Positions 20,201 through 27,430 of a stretch of DNA of 44,011 nt are shown here, piece after piece (the stretch's first letter is position 1; every line of letters starts with the position of its first letter). The DNA is from a virus. The notes beneath the pieces were generated by a model. That model did not search any database. It saw only the letters and a program-made list of their open reading frames with translations, and was not told the DNA's origin. Position numbers and translations under genes: made by a program. The DNA lies in IMG/VR virus record IMGVR_UViG_3300020159_002267, positions 1 to 44,011 of that record; one strand, written 5' to 3'.

Positions 20201-22377
20201 CTGATAGTTGTGTCAAGAATATCAACTGGCTGTTTTGCTTCAGCACCAAAATTATATAATTGTAAATCAGCATCAAATTCAATGACCGGTCTGCTGGCTC
20301 TTAAATTTTGATTGAATATTGCATCCGTTCCGTTATAGTCTGCAGTTTTTTGAATCACATCCATATGGAACCAACGATTGGCTCTTGACCAAGGATTTCT
20401 ATCAATGCTTGATCGCTTTACGGTCATGTAATCTTGAATTGCAGGTTGCAAATAAGCATTTATTAATGCTCCACTACCAGATCCTCCTAATAGATTTACT
20501 GGGTTAGTTGGCAGTGTTGAATAATTTCCGCGGTCTTTAATTTTAAATGCAGCAATAGGTCCGGAAGTAGGCGGAGCAATGGTTATCTTGGGTGCAGAGA
20601 AATATCCCAAGCCAGCAGTATCTACTATAATACTTGTAACTGTTCCGTTGGTAATTACAGCGTGAGCAAAAGCATTTGTTCCGGCAGCTGGAGCCGATTC
20701 TACTGTCACAACCGGAGCAGAGGTATATCCTGATCCACCATCGATGATATTGATTGATATTATAGCACCAGTAATTGAATTTATAACCGCGCTGGCAACA
20801 GCCGTGTCTTTAACAATGTCAGTTACTACAGCAGTAGCCGCAGATGATCCAACTCCACCATCAAGTGTCAATCTATCGCCTACAATATATTTTTGCCCTG
20901 CTTCAACTATCGTGCTGGTGTTTATAGATTCTATAGAAACTAAATCTAGCTCTGATATTAAAGTAATTGCTGTTCCAACACCTTCAACGTAATAATTTTT
21001 GTTTCTCCATTCTTCAGGGACACTACTATCAAATTTAACTTTTAATCCGTTTGTAAATTTTACTCCGTTTGGACTTGTATAGTTAATTTGATTTAATATT
21101 TCTAGATCTGGATCAATTGTACTTGCTGTAGGTTCAACTAATTTGATAGTTCCTACTGCATCGTTATCCTCCCCACTCTGATAGAACAATGTGTCAAGAG
21201 GAGCAGTTATGTATGGGACTAATGTTAATAAATTTAATCTTGCATAGAATTCGCGACCAGCATACTCTGTACCTGCCTTGATTCTTACTTTTCTTTCGTT
21301 AGGAACTGCTGATTTTGGAACTAAAATAATTCTTTCAGAGTTGTCTTGGTCTCTTTCAATTTTAATAGTAAAAATACCGGTTCTCTGGCCAACCGGAATT
21401 AAATTAGTTTGATCAAAATATGCAATGCCATCTTCTACTCTAGATGTGTCGACCCAATAGATATCGTCAATATAAGAAGGATTTACAAATACTACTGATG
21501 CATTTTCAAGGTACCTCACTGTACCGTCAATTCCGCCCAAGTTATTATTTAAATCTTGTGGATTGGATCCAAGGATCTGGGAAAAAGATAAATTTGTAGC
21601 ATAGTCGACATCGTCGACCATTGGCATAGATGTCCATTTATTTTGAGCAGCACTGTCTGGTACTGTAAATCTAACTGTTCCTGTAGATTGTCCGTTATTA
21701 GAAACTCCTAATACTTGCTTGGCATCTAAATTAGGCATTTCTGGATCAAGACCATTTACTGTAGGTTTTGATTGAATATAAAATTCATTCCCTGGCTCAT
21801 TTATATTAAAATCATAAATTCCGCCTCTAGATAGAGTAATAGTTGGATTAGGAGTTTTTCCGTACCCGGTAAATTCATATGTGCTAGTTGTAGCATTGTA
21901 TGATACTTCAAACGTTCCTTGTAAAGGCACGCCAACCGCCGATACTACTACTGGGGCTGGTCCGTTATCTAACCAATAGTATTGACTGAAGTTAACAAAT
22001 TTATCTAAGTCAATTTTAGGATTATATGTGTAATATTCATTATCAAATAAACGACTGTGGTTATTCGTTAATCCGCCATAATACTTAATTTTATTAATAA
22101 TGTCTGTGTACGTTGTTGCAAATTCTATTTCGTTAGTAACATCATTTTTTAATACCAAGGACGGTTCAAGTTGATAATTTTGTCTATCAACGGACGCTTC
22201 TTCGATATAACTATCGGTAGTTTTATACGATGGAGCTAATTTTCTTCCAATATATCCGTTTATTTTTTTCAACGCAGGTTCACTGACCAATTGGTCTAAT
22301 GTTGCGTTCAAAAACTTTTTGTTAGTTTCAGTTTGAAAAATTTCTGGAAGAAATTGATGTGTCTTAATAACGGCCAT
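8218..22377 (-). CDS. Giant tail/baseplate structural protein, 4719 aa, with two predicted beta-propellers
   Basis: The start MAVIKTHQFLPEIFQTETN and the following 150 residues, including YYGGLTNNH and FVNFSQYYWLDNGP, match the large tail proteins that follow gp6 in environmental T4-like phages. Seven FG-GAP-like units lie at about 2341, 2396, 2443, 2652, 2776, 2923 and 3011. They read (K/N)FGxSxxL...xxVGxP and are consistent with a seven-bladed propeller with insertions. Five units of about 50 residues, QDxxxxxxxFxxDGxxMYxxG...IYxYxL, lie at about 3853-4095 and suggest a second propeller. Segments of the form GSGYxSAPxVTV occur near 500-640, 2552-2625 and 3730-3782, as in adhesin stalks. It sits where T4 has gp7/gp8/gp10, so a baseplate or host-contact role is likely but unproven. 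AGGAAAA precedes the ATG. No protease or membrane segment was seen. Confidence 0.85.
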   Translation of the reverse strand: MAVIKTHQFLPEIFQTETNKKFLNATLDQLVSEPALKKINGYIGRKLAPSYKTTDSYIEEASVDRQNYQLEPSLVLKNDVTNEIEFATTYTDIINKIKYYGGLTNNHSRLFDNEYYTYNPKIDLDKFVNFSQYYWLDNGPAPVVVSAVGVPLQGTFEVSYNATTSTYEFTGYGKTPNPTITLSRGGIYDFNINEPGNEFYIQSKPTVNGLDPEMPNLDAKQVLGVSNNGQSTGTVRFTVPDSAAQNKWTSMPMVDDVDYATNLSFSQILGSNPQDLNNNLGGIDGTVRYLENASVVFVNPSYIDDIYWVDTSRVEDGIAYFDQTNLIPVGQRTGIFTIKIERDQDNSERIILVPKSAVPNERKVRIKAGTEYAGREFYARLNLLTLVPYITAPLDTLFYQSGEDNDAVGTIKLVEPTASTIDPDLEILNQINYTSPNGVKFTNGLKVKFDSSVPEEWRNKNYYVEGVGTAITLISELDLVSIESINTSTIVEAGQKYIVGDRLTLDGGVGSSAATAVVTDIVKDTAVASAVINSITGAIISINIIDGGSGYTSAPVVTVESAPAAGTNAFAHAVITNGTVTSIIVDTAGLGYFSAPKITIAPPTSGPIAAFKIKDRGNYSTLPTNPVNLLGGSGSGALINAYLQPAIQDYMTVKRSSIDRNPWSRANRWFHMDVIQKTADYNGTDAIFNQNLRASRPVIEFDADLQLYNFGAEAKQPVDILDTTISNAFTQIQGLVCVDNKTFTVGNLTLTTGDRVIFSNDINNDVRNKIYKFTIELTTEAPDPLVYKAYIQETDDTTIIAGNTVLILSGNNGGKHWHYNGANWIPSQEKTYNNQEPLFDVINDDGVSFTNSSVYPGTTFQGTKIFSYKRGNGNNDSVIGFPLSYKNFVSQGDIQFTNDYDTQSFDYLIGGGGIETVTVNAGYLQKNINATTCQRQNIWTINRDFSHQYQNYQFAYDGETNLFPIDNIPDTSIINPNIKVTVNNAILDIGNFVVTKVVDQYAVLVNPDLIVKDDVIFISIFNKDLVSPNAFYEVPLNLDVNSLNTNLDMLTLGQMRNHLITLKNNSLDIIGKVPGNSNLRDIQYTDKGGSVLQHSAPVVYAGLFLNHPTMSFVNSVRLANREYTKFKIKFLELAGNLDLNRNDIAGSVDAIMLQINAVKNDSFPWYYSDMLPYGDLDKTIIPTYTVLDPDITSYEITSIFDDKIISNKSVLAYLTRTINNVTSKTLLIKDRDFYFRQDRPAITINDSFGLLYGDKIDIVEYGSTDGCFVPETPTKMGMYPKFYPEIYVDDTYREPITVIQGHDGSITPAFNDFRDNLLLELERRIYNNIKVQYDTNIFNIHDYLPGKFRITDYTRSEFTQILSQGFLSWIGTNRLNYSTNNTFSASDPFTWNYKRFRDVVNGETLPGAWRSVYQYFYDTDRPHTHPWEMLGFSEKPDYWNDRYGPAPYTGGNGLLWSDLSMGYIHAGNRAGFDARYQRPNLSQYVPVDENGNLISPEKILVADFDSGKANVSFAVGDMGPVETAWRRSSEFAFAIQLALALAKPAKYFALLANTQNYTRNIVTAQFETATTGQHLTPTALLVQGYDNGLTVERNSGYLNWIRDYVKNLGIADASILIKDNLAALDVQLSYKMAGYTDKKFIELLAEQSSPSSISDSVIVPEENYRIELYKGSPVNKITYSAVIIEKSSAGYIVSGYDLTNPYFFIIPSQVNNNAYTITSGNQRGTIYKDFKKAKYTVPYGFEFNTKQQVVDFLVSYQRYLLAQGFIFIDRDNDLQEQKDWVLSAKEFLHWSVQGWKSGSILVLSPISTSLKVFDSSAVIDEIKNTPYASRVLDINFKPIVKNNFTISRDSNTFTFTANADQSIGFAELDLVQYEHLLILDNITVFNDIIYVPELGNRQYRLKLVGAKTANWNGSLELPGFIYSSDTVDEWVSGQDYLKGSVVKYKFRFYTAIRNITASEQFQTTNWQLIPSSELKSGVINNFATNAQQGINFYDIDNQPINEDLQLFSNGLIGFRNREYFTNLGIDGTTQSKFYQGFIKQKGTVNALNALQGATFGNLDTDINFYENWAVRVGEYGATDINKFVEFELNETDFSSNPTAFQLLDNTVEKQPDVLSFDNTNVFKSAGEYDAKILRAKTLNQTDTFKPLPVAGFVNLDDIDATIFDLNDYETLTTIVNNIGIGYKIWVARDFDKNWNVYRASLVNGYIFGLRYNIDDLVEVIFDRDHGLSTGDLVVIKNFEPEYDGVYQVDSIIDSTRFYIRLYQNLQQMKDTQAYAGVGILFKLTSTKIDYLKDVESIRPVAGWIPNDKVWVSNLDSDQNWGVYNKIDPWLYGVKIEPDASKLYGNDFFGQSVSLDPNTGQLLYIGAPGSGTGRAAIYGRASSTSWVPSSFLYGNSNGLSSFGKSIANGTGYFAVGAPDSYTNRGYVYVYKDGVLIQILTDAAGTTNDKFGESVAMSRDGNYLYVGSPGANKVLCYAVKTRAEDTQSFEGTGSATTYTLSSTVDDPTDIVVFAVLRSAEYVPTVDYTITQAANGIINFTAAGTGTSGAGVLTYTNLPATGGTGTGATFTIINSNSGAYSSIRVNGGSGYSNGDILTIPGTSLGGTSPTNNITITVSSKGTITNLTFGTAPTIFERFDVLKRTSYYKLIDTISGSAGTNFGCAVAVNRDSSIISIGANAKSLNGVSNEGSVSIYHRTITEFTTDGLSGTFTAPDNFNDVYRVVFNNTVLTEGTDWYRPTGTLNVVQFPGFATPTGGQKVRIETNQFVFNQLVNASDIGTSGQKFGSILAMCGTGCNLYISSPYYADIHYSSGLITRYVNVGRVYGQITGATVNPTVTAGHTFVINDRNIQLTGTTLASVVSAINSSNVPGISAEIYQGKLRINSDVAVANEKLDIKPGSTGTALADLGIEIYKKTQTIKHPNNVGERFGSSLGLSQSYGVLAVGSEGADLSIPITFDQSYSDTTFDSSSTKFVDLVNESGAVYVFDLMINPFESVDNPSLFAYTQKLVGPDLDTGDNFGSSVSLVNGILAVGVNKDSGLVNSGGSIYTYNNPDNKSGWNLIRYKDNQVDPESIDSAFIYNKKTQTILNFFDVYDPAKGKILGIVDQELDYKEEYDPASYNTVLRDDTTLNTTFYWGNRHVGKTWWDTSQASFIEYEQDTLQYRVKNWGSLFPGSQVKIYEWVESNFLPSQYVANGGDGVPKYPNNSAYTSVSIVDPATGIISQKYYYWVGSKTSVDVNKAKRTVSVATLENYISNPKDQNIPYIGALAQNSFALYNISNLLSSKDIVLHIDTCEVKNSNLIHNEYQLIQQGNPSQTIPARILNKLRESYCGFDEVGKLVPDPNLTVENRIGLLIRPRQGVFLDRIPALKSFVKNLNDIFVNYPALLISNAATLYSQEPQPLVYDDQVASFAELSYLDLDTFVDGYTILIPNDSRYNGRWTLYTYNGISQELELKNIQSFKTDLWWTPIDWYSSEYVEGTDISHVVANYGAIQTVNLVPDQYIQVLDDGIGNWLIYRVEDDLSLTLIAAQNATLTLNERLHEVSWGAGFDTTVYDIIDFDPAAGVEVGKIFDSVYTELLINSLAIEFNKLFFSIVNYIFSEQKTPDWIFKTSFIDVYHNLRTLEQIPNYIRDNQSFYNEYINEAKPYRTAIREYVPLYSKTDIATGSWTDFDIPGRYYDVDSIYRSPDINVSTDAEYFSLPIYSAYAENYKYKITNYIIGNVGVNYTTAPNVEIIGGGGSGASAITTINPATGKLTGIYVVNPGSGYISTPTVFINGVGSGATAYPILHNEYNVSGSYNTVRDITTTIKFDRISYSSNVIQWQPNTAYEQTIIVDGNKANAWNLDRLEFAETNTGVSSQDSDITELFFDDTGTKMYIAGNDSNRIYQYTLSIPWDATTASNVGAFSVTGQDTNVQGLYFRDDGAKMYIAGATTDSIYEYRLATSWMVNTASNVSVKSIASQDSSPRAVEFSKDGLNMYVVGTLTDTIYQYTLSTPWQIETATYSGKNLSVAGQDNFPTAIRFKSNGSKLFMIGQQNDTLFEYTLSINWDISTATFSNSYGLKTSTPTGLYFKYDGTGMYVSDSGTNSVQSYIFNSFGIVPVESNVYITSGNIIYYNNVAYIATNANVSSQSVFDFSRYSQIDNGNILLSAADRITSYYFPEVGRPGKDFGQLMFGTEYPGNKVEGKNFLANSYAITSNVIGFNYTGMRITSANIQQVDFAKGGFELNDTLRIQGQYDFPFKNNADFRIISIDHSEMMLSGPPIETLYTITLNSNVSLQEGDYITQANTRANAFVLHNYPTANVIQIIHSTTGFTVSANTIAINGVPQSAYIEEIVAGGAANVKITNLTIDTLLDSNIASFYKDTALGTRPEDINIVGGAYVDGYSSHAPEELIPGRVFDSLEMRVFTNNASNTATYGFREFQPMRGNIEFYRISSNSTTTLSANLSITDIDIYVNDASVLPDPGAVVGIPGEVFINGELIHYYQKYDSTKILTADPWTPNTEFATDHLIAHSGNTYLVLANVYANSTAYINSSNVRQVFVNTLSQLRRGVDGTGAANLHLTGTKVVDSSLVQVLPNTAPKFTTLSGTFNVAANVSWRIQLGAPITANVGSYITQNSNTANVRLLETVSSANTVAVQFVSGNLTIGSNTINIFNPVSSAWQTTAANVRAMKILGEVNGSGNVVLINNTILQSNLWIPLGTGVGLAGSTSEAAQFIKQEVSYTP

Positions 22378-22388
22378 TACTTTTCCTA

Positions 22389-25300
22389 TTATGCTATATT
22401 AAGTTGCCCGGCTGTAATTGCACTAATAATTTGTACATTATCAACGGTTGCTGCGCTTACTAAAATTTCATTTGCTTCGGCATTAATTTGATACAAGCTA
22501 CCAAAGCTGACTAATTCTGCTGCTGGAACTATAACTACGCTGCTTACATTAGGGGCAAGCGCAGAATGTAGATATGCACTAAGCTCACTGAAGTAAAAAG
22601 TTTCTCCAAATTCCCAATTAGAAATATCAAAATATGTATTGATAGCAGCAATTACCTGACTCTTTACATCGTTATCACTGATATTAACATTTGGATTTTT
22701 AACAACTTTAAATGTAGCTCTGAGAGAATCTTCGGCTTTATTACCAAACAAAGGTTTAAACGTAGCCGGATTATAAATTATACTATCGCTAATTGTTTTA
22801 AAATTTTCAATTGATCCAAACTCTGTTCTCAATTCATCACTAGTTGGCGCAACAGGTTGTTGCACTCTATTAGTAGGATCTGTTATGTATGCATAATATT
22901 GATCACTGTAGCTTCTTGTAAGAATATAAAAATCAATCAAATTGTTAGGGCTAGGATCAATTCGTCTACTATTAGGCGCATTGTGCGTGTATTGAAACAT
23001 TAGATCTTGCCGCCCCACCTTGGCTATATAATTTGTTAAGAGTGTTAATGAAGATGCGTTTAAAAGAAAAAATTTATTTTCTGTATAAGCATAGAAAATT
23101 GTACTTGACGGATATAAAGTTAGATTATTAATTATTTCTGTTTCTGTAGCATATGACGAAACAACGCCAGCTTGATCAACTGGATCATACTTTACAAAAT
23201 TAAATTGATCAACTGATTGAACAAAATATACAAATTTATTCTCTGGATTAGTAGTAGGTGCGACCAAATCATTGAATAAATCTGGATTATCTGGCACTTC
23301 GTCTAGGTTATCGTCTGGAAAAGTAATATAAACTTTTCTGTTATCTTCGAATCCATCAGATTCTACAACTCTGTTCCATATTCTGTATGTCTGACTGTAG
23401 AAAATACTATTAGCATTATCAGGTTGTGTGTTTGTACGTAAAATTTTAATAGCATCTAATCTAGTAGTAGCTGTTTTACTATCATACACTTTTAAATCTG
23501 GATCGTAATAAAATCTAGTTTCTCTTTCGCTTTGGAAATAATAATTTACTCCTCTACTAGTTACAGTGTATTCTTGATTAGCAAATACAAATTTTAAGAA
23601 CCAACTGTTGTCAAGCCCAATGCTTGACGTATTGCCAGCATTTGTAAGACTAAACGATCCTGTTCCTAAATTTGCCGCGTCAACAATGGTCCATAATTTA
23701 TTAACTACATCATAACGAACGCCAAATGTCTTATAACTTAAAATATTATTAATAATTTGAGTAGTCAAACTTGTGGGCCAAGAGTTAGCAAATACTGGAA
23801 TAACCGAACTTATTTCTGCTCCTGTTGGAACATTTGTACTTAAAACAGCATTACCTACTCCCGGAGTAGGATAAGAAATTATACTTGCCCATAAACTAGT
23901 TCGTTGATACTCGGTCTCTGGAGTTCCAGTTTGTAGTTGGTTTTGTGCATCAAAATATTTTCCAGACGGTGCAGTAAACTTAACTAGTGCTCCTTGGGTC
24001 AAATAAATGTAGCTTGATGCGTTAAATGTACCAGTACTACGACCGCCGCTGAACGAGGCACGAGTCCAATTACCAGTCGGTGCATACCGTGTTGCAGTTT
24101 TATAATATAGGTGTCTTGTGGGTATTTTAGCAATCAATGGCAGAATTAAATTTTGTACTACAAAATTAACTTCACTGCTGCTAGTAAACTGAAACGTTTC
24201 AATTTCTGCAGAATCTTCGCTATAGATAATTCCGTCTTCGGCAAAAATATTTGTACTGGAATATTTTCCAGTTGCATCAACAACGTCTAAAAATCTACTA
24301 ACACCTGAGCTTGATCTATTAACTGCTTTAATTTTTAATATATTACTAAAAGTAGTGAATGGCAAAACATTGTAGTCTTCGCCGGTAACCATTCTATTCT
24401 GTGTATAATATTGTTGAGGTGCTTTAGTTCTTATATCCTCAAGAGTTTCTCTGGCTGTGGCATTTGTTACTGTGTATTGCAGGCTCGCGCGAATAGTTAT
24501 CGTTTCTGCTCGTCCAGTTCTTCCGCGATAAGGAATTGATACAGTTACTGCACTCATTTCCTCTGGTGTAATTTTATAAGTCTGATTATTACTTACTCTA
24601 TAATATAATCTAAAATTACCTATAGGAATATTAGTAAACGAACCATCACCAAATACTAAATCAACTTGATCATTTGCTCTAGAACTTACACTATACAAGT
24701 TTCTATCAGCTGTATTATTATAAATTACATTGATACCATTAACAGCAGGAACTTGTGTCCATAATGTAGTTGGAGTTCCGGCTGAGTTTAACTGATATAA
24801 CCAAACATCAGTATTGTTTATATTATCAAAATTTACGTTTACAATTCTATTTGGCAAACTTTCGGTAATAGTAAAATCAAGATTTTTTAATTCACCCTGT
24901 TTAAAATAAAAAAAGTATCCGGTATTATTGGATCCGTTGCCTTGGTTATCATTTCTATAGAGAAAATTAAAGACTCCGGTTGGTGCGGGCTCTCTTTCGT
25001 ATATAAAAGTCTTGTCAGCTGAAGTTGGACTGATAATTTCAAATGGATATGTAACTCCAGCAACACTTGCTGTATAGGGCTGAACAGGAATTAACCCGTT
25101 AAGCAGATCAATTGCATATTCATCTGTTTTGACTCCGCTTAGAGTTTTTGTAGCACCCGGTTTGCCTATAGCTTGAGTGCTTACCAACGCTGCATTAAGC
25201 ACTGTAGTAAATTGTTCTAGCCAATTTTCGTTGGTACTATCATTCCAATTTACCAGCTGATTACTCAAATTTGTACCAGTACTATCGTAAATGATCTCGC

Positions 25301-25676
25301 TAGTACTGACATTTTGAAATTTAAGGTACCCAGCAGCTGGTAAGCTTCTTTTTGGATTATAGCTGATTAATTTTGCTAGCTTGAGTATGCTGTCGCGACG
25401 TTCGGCAGTGTCTAGGAAGTTCTCTCTAGCATTAAGATCAGTTCTAAAGGCTAAACTTTGCCCTAAAAACGCGATAAGATCAATTAACGCAATGTATTCT
25501 GAGCTTTCAGTGAAATCGTTAAAATCTTCTGGATAGTATGTACGCAAGTACTCAATCATGCTCTTGCGTAGGGTTTCAAAATCAAAGCTTTGAAAATCAG
25601 CTTCTCTGAAAGTCTGATAGATTTTAGTCCAGTCTTGCCGGGCTAATAAACTAGTTTGTCTTGTTGTAATCGCCAT
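22389..25676 (-). CDS. 6: Baseplate wedge protein gp6-like
   Basis: This is a homologue of T4 gp6, the wedge protein that forms the inner ring of the contractile-tail baseplate and rearranges when the sheath contracts. The N-terminus is diagnostic: WTKIYQTFREADFQSFDFETLRKSMIEYLRTYYPEDFNDF, with SSEYIALIDLIAFLGQSLAFR and LNARENFLDTAERR following. The C-terminal part (FKVVKNPNVNISDNDVKSQV and further) fits the gp6/gpJ-type fold. It is 1095 residues, longer than the roughly 660 of T4, with the extra length in the middle. That is common in environmental relatives. It follows gp25, the usual partner. A CATAAATA octamer and an AAGG site lie in the 46-base gap upstream, so it may also start its own transcript and feed the giant gene 12 bases downstream. 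Confidence 0.92.
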   Translation of the reverse strand: MAITTRQTSLLARQDWTKIYQTFREADFQSFDFETLRKSMIEYLRTYYPEDFNDFTESSEYIALIDLIAFLGQSLAFRTDLNARENFLDTAERRDSILKLAKLISYNPKRSLPAAGYLKFQNVSTSEIIYDSTGTNLSNQLVNWNDSTNENWLEQFTTVLNAALVSTQAIGKPGATKTLSGVKTDEYAIDLLNGLIPVQPYTASVAGVTYPFEIISPTSADKTFIYEREPAPTGVFNFLYRNDNQGNGSNNTGYFFYFKQGELKNLDFTITESLPNRIVNVNFDNINNTDVWLYQLNSAGTPTTLWTQVPAVNGINVIYNNTADRNLYSVSSRANDQVDLVFGDGSFTNIPIGNFRLYYRVSNNQTYKITPEEMSAVTVSIPYRGRTGRAETITIRASLQYTVTNATARETLEDIRTKAPQQYYTQNRMVTGEDYNVLPFTTFSNILKIKAVNRSSSGVSRFLDVVDATGKYSSTNIFAEDGIIYSEDSAEIETFQFTSSSEVNFVVQNLILPLIAKIPTRHLYYKTATRYAPTGNWTRASFSGGRSTGTFNASSYIYLTQGALVKFTAPSGKYFDAQNQLQTGTPETEYQRTSLWASIISYPTPGVGNAVLSTNVPTGAEISSVIPVFANSWPTSLTTQIINNILSYKTFGVRYDVVNKLWTIVDAANLGTGSFSLTNAGNTSSIGLDNSWFLKFVFANQEYTVTSRGVNYYFQSERETRFYYDPDLKVYDSKTATTRLDAIKILRTNTQPDNANSIFYSQTYRIWNRVVESDGFEDNRKVYITFPDDNLDEVPDNPDLFNDLVAPTTNPENKFVYFVQSVDQFNFVKYDPVDQAGVVSSYATETEIINNLTLYPSSTIFYAYTENKFFLLNASSLTLLTNYIAKVGRQDLMFQYTHNAPNSRRIDPSPNNLIDFYILTRSYSDQYYAYITDPTNRVQQPVAPTSDELRTEFGSIENFKTISDSIIYNPATFKPLFGNKAEDSLRATFKVVKNPNVNISDNDVKSQVIAAINTYFDISNWEFGETFYFSELSAYLHSALAPNVSSVVIVPAAELVSFGSLYQINAEANEILVSAATVDNVQIISAITAGQLNIA

Positions 25677-25694
25677 AGTCTATACCTTATTCAG

Positions 25695-25702
25695 TATTTA
25701 TG
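25695..25702 (-). promoter_or_regulatory. Candidate T4-type late promoter (CATAAATA) for gp6
   Basis: The minus-strand octamer CATAAATA lies 18 bases before the gp6 ATG, in the gap after gp25. An AAGG ribosome site lies between. It is identical to the octamer before the fibre gene at 2238. Inferred from the T4 late promoter consensus. Confidence 0.5.
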
Positions 25703-25722
25703 GCAAATAAAAAGTGGTATTA

Positions 25723-26103
25723 TTATGATACTGCAAGAGTATTGGTGTTTGAATTAAATGTCAAGTATAGTTGTTCTGAATAATTACCAGGCAAAAAAGT
25801 TAATTCAACTTGCACTTGTAATCCGTGTTCAAATTCATCCAATATAACATTATTAACTTGTAATCTTGGATCATAACTAACTATTCTTCTTACATCTTCT
25901 ACAATAGTGGATTTAACATCTGCCGTTAAAGGTTCATATAGCATGTTCCAGATAATACTGCCAAAATCTGGGTTCATTAGTTTTTGTCCTTTACGGATAC
26001 TAAAATGGTTTATAAGGTCTCGTTTTATCAGTTCTGCATCAGTGAGACGGAACTTTTTGACCTGGTTTATTGTGCTGAAGCCTTTGTATCTAGTGTTTGA
26101 CAT
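25723..26103 (-). CDS. 25: Baseplate wedge protein gp25 (GPW/gp25 family)
   Basis: This 126-residue protein is close to T4 gp25 (132 residues). It is the small wedge protein that connects the baseplate core to gp6 and nucleates sheath polymerisation. The family core is visible. LIKRDLINHFSIRKGQKLMNPDFGS carries the conserved R-x-G...-P-x-F-G-S motif, followed by IIWNMLYEPLT and then VRRIVSYDPRL. The C-terminal strand VQVELTFLP completes the fold. The old label lysozyme for this family is not supported by catalytic residues here. It lies directly upstream of gp6, the typical order in contractile tails. ATG at 26103 is the only sensible start. Confidence 0.95.
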   Translation of the reverse strand: MSNTRYKGFSTINQVKKFRLTDAELIKRDLINHFSIRKGQKLMNPDFGSIIWNMLYEPLTADVKSTIVEDVRRIVSYDPRLQVNNVILDEFEHGLQVQVELTFLPGNYSEQLYLTFNSNTNTLAVS

Positions 26104-26121
26104 ATTAATATTTATTGGTAA

Positions 26122-27429
26122 TTACGGTAAGGATTCTGTTGAAACATCAGCACCAAGATTTTGCACAGCAAACCGTCCAGCATTGTAAAACAGAGAACCG
26201 GAACGACCTTTACTGTCTTTTTCTTTTCCTTTTTGACGCCAATCCTTGGCTTTGTTAGCCGGTAAACTATTTGAGAAATCATCCCCTGCTGCTTTGAGTT
26301 TGCTGACATCAATTTTTGCTGCGGCTGTTTTTAACTGTGCAGCTGATCCTTCCAGTCCCGGAGCAAGTGCTGCTTGTACGCTTTCTGTGGCTTTTGCTGC
26401 AGAAGCTGTTATAGTTGGAATGCCTGTTGCTACTTTTTTATCAGCTGATGAACCAGATTTTGCAGTTATTGAAGTAGGATTAGAGGCTTTGATATTCGCT
26501 GCTGCTGCATTAACGCCACTAGAGATTAAACTGCCTGCAACTGATTCTATAGATGCGCCAGAGCCTGGCGCAAGACTTCCTGCCAGAGACGAACTAAGTC
26601 CAGACGCTGCCGAAACCAATCCTGCAGTATCGGCTGAGCCTAACGATCCCATTAAACCAGTAGCCGACGATAACCCTTGTTGTAGGCTTGGATTTGCGTC
26701 TTGAAATTGGTAGGCAACTGCCAGTATTCCAGCAACAACTTCTTTGGTATCATATTCTTTAATTGCACCAGATTTGATACAGGCACTATATTGATTTAAT
26801 AAAAACTTCTCCATTATTCTGTCTTGCACATTGACATCAAAGGTAAACTCTATTTCAGAAGTTACGCCATCTTTGCCAGTAAAGGCAGCTCCATTTGAGA
26901 ATTTATATCCATAATTGATCAAAGTTTTATTGTGTACAGCATATCTTCCTATACGAGGAGGTTCATTGTACGTACTATCGTTGTTGGTTTCCATAAATGC
27001 AATTTGCACCATTAACGCTTTTACATCGCTCTCCCTGAGAGTAGGAATAGTGGATTTAACTTTGGGGGTAGGTGCACCAATTGGTGCAGCAGAGTCATCC
27101 AATAGAGTTCTTGGAGCACCTTGCGAAAAAGATTGTTGTCTTGCTTCTTCAGGTCCAACATTATTTGACTGCGTCTTGGCTTGCTGCCCAACTGCGGCAC
27201 TGGGTTTTCCTACATCGCCAGTAATTGCTGATCCAACGCTGTTTAAATTTGCCTTGACATTGGCTGGTAAATTGTCGGCAAGTGTTAACACGGTAGAAGC
27301 ATTAACTCCTCCGCTTTGAAATGCACTAAACATGGCCGCTGCGGTGCTTGCTCCTGCTTTTACTTCAGCGTTTGCTTTGGGATTGTTTGCTACTGTTTGA
27401 TTTACAAATTCTGTTACATTAATAGGCAT
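26122..27429 (-). CDS. Tail protein with lysozyme-like domain, 435 aa
   Basis: The protein has an Ala/Ser-rich N-terminal arm (1-130), a folded domain (about 133-255) and a long Ala/Gly/Ser-rich C-terminal half. The folded domain contains LMVQIAFMETNND (140-151), then RIGRYAVHNKTLINYGYKF (159-177). This resembles the E...G(K/R)Y...AL...GY pattern of phage transglycosylase/lysozyme-like domains, with E147 as a candidate catalytic acid. The usual Gln after GKY is replaced by Ala in GRYA, so activity is uncertain. The gene lies between the gp5-like hub and gp25. T4 gp5 carries its own lysozyme domain whereas the gp5 here does not, so this may supply peptidoglycan cleavage in trans. An AGGA site within the end of the previous gene precedes its ATG. 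Confidence 0.6.
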   Translation of the reverse strand: MPINVTEFVNQTVANNPKANAEVKAGASTAAAMFSAFQSGGVNASTVLTLADNLPANVKANLNSVGSAITGDVGKPSAAVGQQAKTQSNNVGPEEARQQSFSQGAPRTLLDDSAAPIGAPTPKVKSTIPTLRESDVKALMVQIAFMETNNDSTYNEPPRIGRYAVHNKTLINYGYKFSNGAAFTGKDGVTSEIEFTFDVNVQDRIMEKFLLNQYSACIKSGAIKEYDTKEVVAGILAVAYQFQDANPSLQQGLSSATGLMGSLGSADTAGLVSAASGLSSSLAGSLAPGSGASIESVAGSLISSGVNAAAANIKASNPTSITAKSGSSADKKVATGIPTITASAAKATESVQAALAPGLEGSAAQLKTAAAKIDVSKLKAAGDDFSNSLPANKAKDWRQKGKEKDSKGRSGSLFYNAGRFAVQNLGADVSTESLP

Positions 27430-27430
27430 A

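Noticed and set aside
26109-26116. AATAAATA octamer on the minus strand before gp25
   Set aside because: It ends six bases before the ATG, so transcription would start inside the gene; probably chance in AT-rich sequence.
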